Shown: positions 12,401 through 22,200 of the stretch, piece by piece | Layout: every line of letters starts with the position of its first letter | How positions within the stretch are numbered: the stretch's first letter is position 1 | Assembly: GCA_951213105.1 (NCBI GenBank) | Contig: OX578140.1 | Location: 31,025,280 to 31,089,279, forward strand | Source: Amaurobius ferox | Taxonomy: Eukaryota; Arthropoda; Arachnida; Araneae; Amaurobiidae | Direction: 5' to 3' | DNA: 64,000 nt | Position numbers and translations under genes: made by a program | Notes under the pieces: model-generated | What the model saw: only the letters and a program-made list of their open reading frames with translations | Databases searched by the model: none | What the model was told of the DNA's origin: nothing

Positions 12401-14670
12401 TTTCCCACATTAAAAACTTATCCAATGTATCAGTATTGGGATCTAAATGTTCGCTATAAGTGATACATTTAACATTATGAAAATATTGCAGATCCGTAGC
12501 TACATAAAAAAAAATTTGTAATAACCAATACTTTGCTATATCCAAACTCTCATTAAGTGGGTTCCACTGCAAGATAATTTTTTTTAAATATTACTCAATA
12601 AAGAATTCAAATATATGTAAAAAATATATTTATTTGTGGTAGCAATATAAATGTGTCAACAATTCACTTCAATTTATTTCTTAATTGATATCAATTCGTA
12701 AAATTTCTCATTTTTGTCAAACTTTTAATTAAGAATTTTCATGTGACTCAAAGATTAATCAGATTTTAGTCATTTAAACTACTACATTGAATAAATTCAA
12801 ATTTTCAATGTTTAAAGAATATATGGAACAAAAATAACTCTTGTAGAAGGAATGATTTTAGAATGTGTTATGGGAAGTGAATTTGAAAACTCATCGCATT
12901 CACAGAGATTTTTGCCTCATTATAACTATAAATTTATTGATGAATTAAGTTGATTTATCTTGTGGTATTTTTAGAAAACTATATAATTCAATTTAACTGA
13001 TTATTTTATATGATTGGTCAATTAGCATATTTACTAATTCATTTAGCTACTACCTAAATTTAGAGGAAATATTGCTAATGATTAATTTCTTATTTAAATA
13101 ATGATCTATTTCTCCTTATAAAGGACTTAGACATATTCAGTGATGTGATTGCTGTGCCATTCTGATACAAAAAGCAAATTTTAACTGATTTCGCGCAAAC
13201 ACTGCACCATTTCATGAAAATGCCAGAAAACGTAATTCTTCTCCATAATTCTTGGAACGGAAAGAAAGGATTGAATTAGAAATTTCTCAGAAGAGTGCAA
13301 TCTACCAGCAAAATCAGAGGATTAGACTTCTTTCTTTTCAGACAGCTCTAGTTTTTATCAGCTGTGGGGTTATTTTGTTCTGACTAAGACACTACTCCCT
13401 ACAGCCAGTTCTCTCGGTGTCTGGAGTCAGCAAATACTTGACCATGTTACGGGAACATGATAGGGACCTTTGTATTAATAGAAAAAATAAAACAAACTTC
13501 CTCTCGATTATCTATTTTAAAAGATCTATGTAGGAAGAAAGGGGGAAGCGATTCCTTCCTGAAGTGCAGTAGATACAGGGAGGCCGCACAAACCGTCACC
13601 TCCGAGAGTAGGTGACAGCTAAACATGCACAGGGTTCATTCGAGTGCATGCTGGAAACCGGGAATTTAAAAGTGGACTAAAATGTCAGAGAAAATCGGTT
13701 TACATGTTTTATTTGAATATAAATTTGTTTTTTATATGCACACAGCATTGTCAATTAACCATTTCAATTGTAGGCTTTAGAAGGATTTTACTTTTGGTAA
13801 TGTAACTATAAGAACCCCCTCTCTGTCTATTTTTAGAATAATGTCACACCGCACCAGTATCATATACTACCAGTTTTATTATCCCCCTGCATTTTTTTTT
13901 AAATTTTAATCTGCTGTTGAATTGCAACAGTAGATTAAAATAAAAAAAGAAAAATGATGATGATGATGAAAATGGTCTTATATGACAGTCGTGTAGTGCA
14001 ACGTTATTCTAAAAATGAACAGAAAGGGATTTGTGGCACACACAGTAATATTCTTAAAATTGATATATTATTATTTCGTTCATTTTAACTGTGTTGAATA
14101 ATCCAAAATGTTGAATAATCAAGACTTGAATTGTCTAGCATATTTATTTTATAGTGAAATTAAAATATCTTTCTGCTATATTTATATTTGCTTTCAATTT
14201 TAATTTTAGGCTGAACTAGCTTTAATATCTGATTCCAAAGAATTGAATTTAGATGAAAAGTTCAACAAAAAGAATAAGAAGCCCGAAAATGCTGATTTCA
14301 AAGTAAGTAATAAGAAATTTTGCATGTTTGAAACATTGTTTTTTATTTAAAAGCCAATACATAGTGAGAAGAAATTGCTCTAATGGGTGCTTTTTTATTT
14401 CTCATTGTTTTATTCATAAAATTTCTTTTATATTATAGATTATTCATTTGTTTGATATTTATTCTGTTTTACTTTCTTACCTAGATTAATGTGAATGATC
14501 CAAGATTTTCAGCTATCTATTCATCTCCTCTCTTTAATATTGATCCATCAAATCCTCAATTCAAAGATACAGAAGGAAACCGTGCTTTTATACGAGAAAA
14601 GCAGAGAAAATTGCAATCAACAGATTCTCATGAAAGAAAGAGAAATTCAAAAAAAGCCAAATATTCATAA
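391..14670 (+). CDS. ESF1: ESF1 homologue, C-terminal four exons (NUC153 domain)
   Basis: Exons are 391-448, 11020-11066, 14210-14302 and 14485-14670, each with AG acceptor and GT donor, joining in frame to give 127 residues plus stop. Order: an acidic Ser/Asp/Glu segment, a Lys-rich linker, an AELALIS helix, a basic stretch, then a NUC153 motif (NVNDPRFSAIYSSPLFNIDP) and a basic tail. This arrangement is typical of ESF1, a nucleolar protein needed for early pre-rRNA cleavages that yield 18S rRNA. NOL10 also has NUC153, but the AEL helix and acidic segment upstream fit ESF1 better. The tail after NUC153 looks shorter than in vertebrate ESF1. The RRM-like and other N-terminal exons lie upstream of the window. 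Intron 1 is about 10.6 kb and full of repeats. Confidence 0.85.
730..1340. repeat. Degenerate GGA-rich minisatellite
   Basis: A stretch unlike its surroundings, with recurring blocks resembling GGGATGTCTTACGGCAT and CAGGAGGCTTTTGG at roughly 40-nt spacing. The + strand is rich in AGGA and GGAG. The small ORFs here are by-products of the repeats. Confidence 0.6.
3746..3762. repeat. Poly-C run (17)
   Basis: An uninterrupted run of 17 C on the + strand, followed by a T run. One of at least nine long G/C homopolymers in the window. Confidence 0.9.
4826..5345 (-). mobile_element. Pogo/Tigger-like element remnant
   Basis: This segment matches 11990-12565 through several blocks (for example AATAAGACCTAGCAAAACTCC, against AATAAGACCTGGCAAAACTCC there) and ends with a related terminal sequence (CTAGCAAGCTCCACT). 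The left terminus is not recognisable. On the - strand the acidic fragments resemble the tail of pogo-type transposases, but no open frame remains. Confidence 0.5.
5725..6747. mobile_element. piggyBac-type MITE with TTAA target duplication
   Basis: Inverted ends CCCTTTGCGGATGG (left) and the complement of CCGTCCGCAAAGGG (right) are flanked on both sides by TTAA (5721-5724 and 6748-6751). TTAA duplication with CCC... ends is the hallmark of piggyBac elements. The 1,023-bp interior has no transposase frame, so it is non-autonomous. It lies inside ESF1 intron 1. Confidence 0.75.
8236..8300 (+). repeat. Stem-loop repeat, dispersed family (copy a)
   Basis: Outer stem GACCGTCC/GGACGGTC pairs perfectly (8 bp) around an inner stem TACC/GGTA. 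It is followed by TGGGTTTCAACAACAAC. Same family as the array at 10338-10561. Confidence 0.6.
9359..9374. repeat. Poly-C run with nearby poly-G and short palindromes
   Basis: A 16-C run lies about 130 bp after a 12-G run (9216-9227). Between them TTGTACAATATAAGG and related palindromic blocks are repeated, so the two homopolymers may pair as the ends of a small foldback. Confidence 0.5.
9683..9702. repeat. Perfect 20-bp palindrome
   Basis: GACATCAATATATTGATGTC is a perfect palindrome. CCTAG and CTAGG flank it symmetrically (with short unpaired bases), extending the cruciform potential to about 36 bp. Confidence 0.8.
9777..9990 (-). other. CpG-containing island, possible - strand first exon
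   Basis: A 200-bp island of balanced composition and many CpGs in otherwise AT-rich DNA. On the - strand it carries an open frame of 61 residues (start 9958) that runs into a good donor, CAACG|GTAAG, near 9777. That would fit a first exon or promoter-proximal exon of a mobile element or antisense transcript. I do not recognise the peptide. Confidence 0.3.
10338..10561 (+). repeat. Three tandem stem-loop repeats, 73-75 bp period
   Basis: Units start with CCGG at 10338, 10411 and 10486, and each is followed by a shared ACTGTTGCTACA block. Each unit has an 8-bp outer stem: GGCCACAC/GTGTGGTC, GGTCGTCC/GGACGGCC and GGCCACTC/GAGTGGTC. The stems differ between units but pairing is kept. Inner stems (ACCA/TGGT, ACTCA/TGAGT, GCTG/CAGC) behave likewise. 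Related single copies occur at 8236, 19548, 20640 and 47165. No protein is likely here; the short frames are incidental. Confidence 0.75.
11020..11066 (+). CDS. ESF1: ESF1 exon, basic linker
   Basis: 47 nt completing the split codon and reading KNTSVSNRKDAKSKKL. Acceptor TTTCCAG, donor GTGAGT. It ends in phase 0, matching the next exon. Short exon placed by frame and splice sites. Confidence 0.7.
11814..12569. mobile_element. Pogo/Tigger-like element, decayed
   Basis: Ends read CAGTAGAGCCCACATGTAGCA (left, preceded by TA) and, as reverse complement on the right, CAGTGGAACCCACTTAATGA. These resemble pogo/Tigger-type Tc1-mariner termini. About 756 bp remain, with scattered - strand coding-like fragments and no intact transposase. 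A related partial copy is at 4826-5345. Confidence 0.6.
13812..14034. mobile_element. Hairpin MITE (~223 bp)
   Basis: About 55-60 bp at each end are inverted copies with mismatches, e.g. CTATTTTTAGAATAATGTC left against the complement of ACGTTATTCTAAAAATGAAC right. The centre holds a second inverted pair (TTTTAATCTGCTGTTG / CAACAGTAGATTAAAA). No coding capacity. Confidence 0.65.
14210..14302 (+). CDS. ESF1: ESF1 exon, AEL helix before NUC153
   Basis: 93 nt, 31 codons, starting AELALISDSKELNLDEKF and followed by a Lys-rich run. Vertebrate ESF1 has the same pattern (AELELL then a Lys-rich stretch) just before NUC153. Acceptor TTTTAG, donor GTAAGT. Confidence 0.85.
14485..14670 (+). CDS. ESF1: ESF1 last exon, NUC153 domain and stop
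   Basis: 186 nt including the TAA at 14668. It begins INVNDPRFSAIYSSPLFNID, the NUC153 signature, followed by PSNPQFKDT and a basic C-terminus. Acceptor TTACCTAG. A 182-bp intron separates it from the preceding exon. Confidence 0.9.
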   Translation: MNVNDPRFSAIYSSPLFNIDPSNPQFKDTEGNRAFIREKQRKLQSTDSHERKRNSKKAKYS

Positions 14671-14764
14671 CTATATAAATATTGTATATAAATGAAATGT
14701 TGTATATAACTCTAAGAAGAAACACCGGCCTACCCGAATGTATATGGGAGTTATATTGTATATA

Positions 14765-14770
14765 AATAAA
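14765..14770 (+). terminator. Polyadenylation signal of ESF1
   Basis: AATAAA about 95 nt after the ESF1 stop; a second AATAAA occurs near 14812. The position is right for 3'-end formation of the + strand gene. Confidence 0.55.
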
Positions 14771-15265
14771 ATTTTATGTTCAATATTAGTGACTCGTGTA
14801 TTTCTGACTTAAATAAAATGATTTATTTTTGTGGTAAGGTAAGATGAGGTAAATGCGTCTTCGCCAGCCTTCTAACAGGGTTCCCATTAAGAACTTGAAG
14901 TAACACAGAACAGCTGAGTGGGGAAAATATACATATACAGGATGTCTCACACAAAGTAAATAGTGGAAGATAAATTCAATTTTTGAAAGGTTGGTTATAG
15001 ATCCACAATTCCAATTGAAAAAATGTTTTAAGTATAATTAAGTAGTAATACGTAGGAAGTTATGAAATAGTAATTTAAATGCTGTACCATAATTTTGTAA
15101 TAAATAAAGAAAATGAACTTTTTATACAGATCCTCTATCAAAAAAATTCAAATTACATACTACATTTAGTAAAATTGAAAAATAATTTGGCTTCAATATA
15201 ATCTAATTTAATATATAGTTATCAATGATGAAAATTTCCATTGGGAAATTTTAATCATTTGGGCT

Positions 15266-15303
15266 CAAAGTTGATTTATGGAGGCATCCATAAATCAACT
15301 TTG
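15266..15303. repeat. Perfect 17-bp hairpin, 4-nt loop
   Basis: CAAAGTTGATTTATGGA and its exact complement flank the loop GGCA. A second small hairpin (GAAAATTTCC/GGAAATTTTA) lies just upstream at about 15229. It lies in the 3' intergenic region, far from either stop codon. Confidence 0.75.
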
Positions 15304-18299
15304 GTTGCAAATAGTTATTAAAACTTTTACCACTTATTAAAATTTATGCAGATATTTCAATAAAACTATTACATCACCATTGTGTTGATTTTTAGTTTGT
15401 ATTTAAGCATCCGAATAACTCTACTACCTAACTAGAGTTTGAATTATGGCGTTCAGGAATGCCAAATTCTGCAAGATGATTTTGATTTATAGCGAATGTA
15501 ACCAATCCAATGATACGAGGAAGGGAACTGTTGGTAGGTCTACATTAAAACTTAGCACGATTATGTCCAATAGATTTTGAATTAACCATATTTTTAATAA
15601 AGTTCTCTTGACTTTTTTCTGATAGGAAGCAGGTGAGAAAGGTTTTTTTTGCAAGCATTTATTTTAGCCAAAGTATTCACTTGCAGGCTTGGGTGATTGG
15701 TGCAACGAGCTACCAGCCTGCGAAATAACTAGATAGTATCTTTTTCGTCTTTAAGGGGGTGGGGGAGTGCTAGATAAGCAGTCAATGGTTGTGTTTACTA
15801 GTTAAAATTTATGAATCATGTCAACACTTTTATCATCACAAGATAATAAAATACATAATTTGAAACATGTTACATTTTGACTATTTTTTTTAATGGTTTC
15901 CTTCTGTTTGTCTATATAATATATTATGTAATGTATGTTATGTTAGTCACAATAACTTGAGAAAAATTTTGAGTTATGTATAAAAATCTATAACTTAATA
16001 GTTTCTAGTAATACTCATGCTTTATTATAAAGTTATTAAAGATTTAATAACAACAAAAAATTTGTAAAAATGATACGTATGTTATCCATTGAAATGAGCA
16101 CAAATTTGCTCAAATAGTAAACTCGCAAAAATTTTTTTTTTATACATCTTAGTAAATTATTTATTTTATATGCAGTGAATCTTGAGCAAATTAGTAATGT
16201 CCTCCTTTGCATGCATTGCTTTATGACTTAACTTCCTAAACAGTGAATCATGCCCCAAACAAATATAAAACATTTGTGTGCCCATTAAAGAAAAATTTAT
16301 ACCTTCATCTTGTTTTCATGAATACCAATTAGATAGCTTTTGCTCATTGAAAGATTTGAATACATTACATGAAAAACATTAGCTTGTTTACTAATTTTGC
16401 TTGGGTGTGTTAGAGTTTTGACTGTTTAACAACCTTTAAAAATGTTTAAGCAAGTTTCAGAGAAATTAAAAGGATTATAACCATGATATTTAGATCTTGG
16501 GAAAATATAGACTAAGCTTTCAAGCTTTTTTTAAAAATAATTATCGCAATGAAAAATGCCTAGTGCTTATAAATTTCAATAATTATGGCAGAGGTTTCAA
16601 TATTTTTTAATCTTGCAGACTATTTTCTAAATTTGATTTGATCACCTATTATGAACACGTTTAATTTTGAATAAAAGCAAGGCAAATGATTGAAAGTTTC
16701 AAAGTATTTTTTTCAGCTTATCCTCACTACTCTATTTTCATTAATTTTTTTCCAAAAATTGAGGGTGACCTGTTCTGAGCTCCCTGAAAATCAAAGTGGC
16801 TCCTATGATTTCAGATTGAAGTAAACATACCTAATTTCATTTGAATCACTCAGTTTGTTTATGAGATATTGAAAACATGGTTAATTCATATTCTGATGCT
16901 AAAAGTGTTTAACTCATGTTTTTGTCAAGCTATTAATTTTGGGTTAAAAATGTCCTGTGTGTCTTAACTAAACAAAAATGGGTTAAATACATCAAAATCC
17001 AAGAGTCAGATTTTTAACCCTACAATACTTCCTTTTACATATACTGTGTACAAAAATAATAACATGCTAAACGATTGTTTTTTAGTATTAAATTAGCTAT
17101 TATTAAAATATTGTTTTAATTTTTTCTCTTTTTTAAATAAGAGTATTTGATATAAAATGTAACTATTACATTTTCTATGAAAATTCTATGGCATCTCTAC
17201 TACTACATGCCATAAATAATCTCACCTTTCTCCATCTCTGTGGGCATAATATGCTCTTTTGATATGCCTTATATAAGCATTCGATAGAGTCAAAATAAGT
17301 AAGCAAGGCACATTCAGGGATGCTTAAAACCAACAGCACATTTTTAAAATGAAAATTCTTGCAAACTGTTAATATTTTTCATGCTAGTGCCAGCTCGCAA
17401 TCCATATAAATCTCCAAGATGATATAGCATCAAACTACCTGCTCTTCGTAGTGTACTCCAGATCCATGCTTCAAGAAAACTTTTGAACCTGCCCCAAGGA
17501 AAACTTGTTTTTTATTATCAATCCCATATGCTCCAAGAATTCTTTTGAAAATTTATAAGGTTTTACATAATTTCAAATAATTATACACGTTATTTTGTGC
17601 AAATAAACTCAATTTAATGAATTATAAAAGAATAAGAAAATGAATTTGAATCTGTAGGGAAAGCCATTTTGTTGCCTGTTAGCCACTTTAAAAAGCAAAA
17701 CAACGTGATTGCCTTACAGTTAAAACTTATTCTGTGAATATTTACCAGGCATATGTTTTGAAAAAGGATAGTTTGTTAAGTGTTAGAATGTAATTTTAAT
17801 AGGGTTCATAAAGAATGGGTCGGTATTAAAATATGTTAAGCCATGCTAATTTTAAAATAACAAGAACCCACCAGACAGGGGTGCACAAAACAGATCCATG
17901 GATATTGGTATCTGCAATGGGAGTGTCTTCTTTAATTTTGGGAAAACCCCTTTCTGGTGGGTTTTTGTGATTTTGATCTTGGTCAGTTGCAGCTTCACAT
18001 AGCCCAAACTAAATAATATACCAATTTTATGATGGTTACAAGGGAGGACTGAAGGTGTCAGTTGCCATAGAAGTTTACAAAATTGTGACAAATAGAAAGT
18101 TTGCTTGTTGCCATTGCAGTTAATGGTTGTTCCATTATGCTGATCACATAAGCATGAAACTAGTCCGTGAATACCGTTATCTGCAATAGGGATGTTTTCC
18201 TGACCAAAGCTTTGTTTAGATTTGTGTTTGATTATGAAGCAGAAAATTCACATGTTTTTAATATGATTAAAATTGATTTCTGTGTGGATAATTTGTTAT

Positions 18300-18480
18300 C
18301 AGGTGCAAAACTCCAACGCTTACTCCCATTTGGTCCCCCTCGATCTCGACAGATGGCGCCACAGCTGAACACTTCGGTGAGCAGAGGTGGTCCCGGCTGC
18401 GGATCCTGAGCCGGCCAATGGGAATCCAAGAGGCTAGCATTTGCCCACACACCTACGCCAGCACAGAACTTCACTCAGTT
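18300..18480. other. GC-rich block, unassigned
   Basis: Compositional outlier with several CpGs, including AGATGGCGCCACAGCTG and a CCAATGGG box. It could be the promoter or leader of a retroelement; overlapping open frames on both strands follow from the low stop-codon density. No recognisable protein. Confidence 0.35.
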
Positions 18481-18755
18481 ACTGACTGATTATTAAACTT
18501 TAGTGTTCTTTTTTTTGTAATGTACTGGACAAATCTAACTTAAACTTAAATCCAGTTAACTTAATTTAATGCAACTTAAAGCAGCATAACTTGTAATAGT
18601 AATAAATCATTGTGACTTGAACTTATATTTAAACTTTTTAAATATTTAAATACTTTACTTACAATTTATTTATTATACTATAGACTTAAATTCATAGACT
18701 CTAACTATAGCCATAGAATTTATTTATTAAATTTCAAACCTAATGTGACTCGCTC

Positions 18756-18965
18756 TTGCGCATTTCTCCACCCTTGCCCACCTTTTTTGCAGCCGAGCAG
18801 GCAGAAACCATATCCAAGACACATCAAATAAGCAGACCATCTCTTTTGCCCACCTCCATTGGTGGAGCCCATGCTGATCGCATTGCTATTAAACACACTC
18901 CATTTGGACCGGACAAGCTTATTTTCGATGTGGGGATGAGTCTCCTAGAGACAGGCACCCCGTAA
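18756..18965 (+). other. Open frame of 69 codons, unassigned
   Basis: After a polypyrimidine/TTTGCAG site there is an open stretch ending LLETGTP then TAA. Composition is less AT-rich than the neighbourhood. It could be a retroelement gene end; I do not recognise a domain and do not claim a gene. Confidence 0.2.
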
Positions 18966-19047
18966 CCCAAAGTCTTGGATCTTGGACAATAGGTAGTAAA
19001 ATTCATATAAAAAGATAAAATCAAACTAACAGGGAAAATAATCAAAA

Positions 19048-19053
19048 TTTATT
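19048..19053 (-). terminator. Polyadenylation signal of DDX47
   Basis: AATAAA on the - strand, 25 nt after the DDX47 stop codon (19079-19081). Confidence 0.65.
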
Positions 19054-19078
19054 TACAAATATGTAGTTATGGAGCTAT

Positions 19079-19201
19079 TTATTTGCTCTTAAATTTATTT
19101 TTCTTAAATCTTTTTTTAACACCTTTGGATTCTTCTGTGTCATCATCATCTGCATTTTTATGCCTTCTTTTCTTATCTTTAAATTCAAGTTCTTTCATAT
19201 C
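19079..19201 (-). CDS. DDX47: DDX47 last exon: basic/acidic tail and stop
   Basis: 123 nt, 40 codons plus [23 protein letters not shown] then a Lys-rich end. Charged, lysine-rich tails are usual for DDX47. Acceptor TTTTCAG in phase 0 after a 10.6-kb intron, so placement rests on composition, frame and the nearby AATAAA. Confidence 0.8.
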   Translation of the reverse strand, partial: DMKELEFKDKKRRHKNADDDDTEESKGVKKRFKKNKFKSK

Positions 19202-22200
19202 CTGAAAATAAATGTAGCAAGCAATTTATAAAGTATACAACAATATGTGAACACATAGTAAATTTTCAAACTTAATGAAAATTTGAAATTGTTGAAAAAG
19301 TTATTGAAGAGTATCTATAATTTTTTTTATTAATTAATATCTCCACAATTTCAATTTTTCCCAGTAATGTCTGCACTTAATATCTCCACAATTTCAATTT
19401 CTATTTTTCCCAGTAATGTCTGCACTATATCAATTTGAAAATAACTTCATGCTTTCAGAAATTGGGAGTATTTTCGATAGTTAGCACAATTTTAACACAA
19501 AAACAAAATTAAGCTTCACTAAAACAACTTTGCTCTTGATTAGAAGCTGTTACCCAGACTGCCTGACTCACCCTAGGGTACAAGCAGCAATTTCAGTGAC
19601 CAGTGATTAGAAGCTGTTGTTGATTGTTGACACAGCACTGGGTTTCTTTTATTGCTATAAAAATCTTTGTATGCAGTGAAACTTCCATGAACCATCACTC
19701 CAATTATTAACTGCCACCTACAAATATCAGAATGGTGCCATCATGGAACTGAGCAAGTTCTATAAATGTAAAATTAAGCCCAATCTCTGAACAATAGCCA
19801 CTAACAATCATTACCGAAAGCTTCTTATTGGCTACTTGCTTGCATTTTAAATGTATTTCAATAAGTATGAAAAATAGTCTTGGTCTGAACCTTCTAGCCA
19901 TTACTAAGCAACATCTTCAAGTCGCAGGCACTGGTTGTGTAGACATGTGCAAGAATAAGAAATCTGATATGGACAACACATGACTTTCCCTATATAATAC
20001 AATGAATTTTTGTCTTTCACAGTGAAAAAATGACATATAAGATCTATGACACAATGCTTTTAATGTTGAATTGTACATTAGGTACTTTTCTGGATGACAA
20101 CATGTAAAATTATTTTGAATAACCCCCAACTCAGTTACTAATTTCATGCAACTCTAAATTGACAATTATCAATTATGAAGCATCCTCAATAAGCAATATA
20201 GTCCATATATTAAAATATTTTAATAATTATTAATATTAAATTAAATTAATATTTTAATAATATTCTATTATCAATTTGGAGTCATTTTTGTTAACTTAGT
20301 CATTTTTGCAATTTTAACGATATTTTCGTGAATCGGAAAAATATCGTCAAATTGGCAATATTTTGCTAAATTAGTCACGAAGTACACCAAAATTTATCGC
20401 CAAGCATTACAGAAAAACCAATAGAAGAGCATTTCTTATAAATGACTATCAAATTGTTAGGGGTGTCAAAATACAAAACTATAACACAAAGTATCTTCTC
20501 TCGAGAAGAACTAGATCCATGAGACTGATGTTAACAAATTTATTGCATAATATTGCATACTAGCCGCCTTCGGCGACCAGTCTGTTCGCTACCCTTGAAA
20601 ATTCTGACCGTGAAAACTCGCTGGTGCCATAACCCCGTGGAGTTGCTGTTGAGACCCAGACCATCCGACCTACCAGAAAGGTGTAAGGTAACTATTTAGA
20701 CAGCCAGGAAGTGCCGCCCAATTTAGACTGGAACCCAGTGGGGGAGGCATCCACAGGGATCGTACCCTCCTTCCCCTACCACTAACTTCTCAGAAGGACT
20801 TACGAACCCACATGTTTAACGTGTTCATACTCCGCGTGAACATGGCAGCAGTTTTGGCAGTGACGGGAATCGAACCCGGGCCTACCGAGTGCAATTCCCA
20901 TGCGATAACCACTGGGCTACCGCGCACTCAACTTCGTGGAGTTAACAAAGTTTGGTTTAGTTTAATGACGTTGAAACTAATAATAAAATTTTAAGATGAA
21001 AAATAATGTTCTAGTGGGGGTTCTTGAAAATTGATTTGTAAAGTGAATTTATTCTAATGTTTGTAATCTGTGATAACACGGTGGAGTTAACAAAGTTTGT
21101 TTTAGTTTAATGTCGTTAAAACCATAATTTAATCATTTAAATTTTATAATGACCATATGCTAAGCTCTTAATTCCATCATTTAAAATATAACGCAATTTT
21201 CTATTCATATAAATATAATAATTTCACTCTGTATAATGTTACCACCATTTAAAATATAACTTCTAACCGATGCACAATCTCCATAACTTTCAATTCCATA
21301 ATAGCTCAATTCCACATAAGCTCTTAATCCTATCAAATATACCGATCCACAATCTCCATAACTTTCTTTTTATTTATTTTTTTCTGCATGGAAACACTGT
21401 GACGTTCCCTCCACCTCCCGTATGTCTGAAATCGAACTCGGGCCTACCGAGTGCAATTTCCACGCGATAACCACTGGACTACCACACCCTCAACTCTGTG
21501 GAGTTAACAAAGTTTAGTTTAGTTTGATGACGTTAAAACTAATAAGGAAATTTTGATAAAAATAATGTTCTAGTGGGGGTTCTTGAAAATTGATTTGTAA
21601 AGTGAATTTATTCTAATGTTTGTAAACTGTGATAACCCTGTGGAGTTAACAAAGTTTGTTTTAGTTTAATGACATTAAAACCATAATTCAATCATTAAAA
21701 TTTTATAATGTCCATATGCTAAGCTCTTAATTCCATCATTTAAAATATAACGTAATTTTCTAATAAATATAATAATTTCATATAAATATAATAATTTCAC
21801 TCTGTATAATGTTACCACCATTTTAAATATAACTTCTAACCGATGCACAATCTCCATAACTTTCAATTCCATAATAGCTCAATTCCACATAAGCTCTTAA
21901 TTCTATCAAATATACTGATCCACAATCTCCATAACTTTCTTTTTATTTATTTTTTTCTGCATGGAAACACTGTGAAGTCCCCTCCACCTCTTGTGCATCT
22001 GTGCGTGCACGTGGGAGAAAAACTTCTTTTGCTGTGGGAGAGCGGTTTGCCAAGAAATTTAAATTCGGAAATTTTTAAAATCGGGATCCTGCAGCAACTT
22101 TTTCATATTTCTTGACTAGATTGGGAGTGTAAGAAAGCCAGATCTTTGAGCTTTCTAAAAATGTAAATTATTAGTCGAAATTATCGGAACTTTTCTTGAT

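Larger units (their letters stand above)
14786..19047. other. Intergenic gap between convergent ESF1 and DDX47
   Basis: Mostly AT-rich sequence without clear genes. It contains a perfect hairpin at 15266-15303, a GC-rich block at 18300-18480 and an ORF-like stretch at 18756-18965 after a TTTGCAG acceptor-like site. I could not assign any of the latter two. Confidence 0.5.

Noticed and set aside
18232..18474. Open frames on both strands in the GC-rich block
   Set aside because: Low stop density in a GC-rich patch explains them; no recognisable protein, and the frames do not agree with one another.
20856..20932. Candidate functional tRNA gene on the - strand
   Set aside because: A and B boxes are perfect, but the acceptor arms do not pair and a decayed copy recurs in the tandem unit; this is a SINE head.
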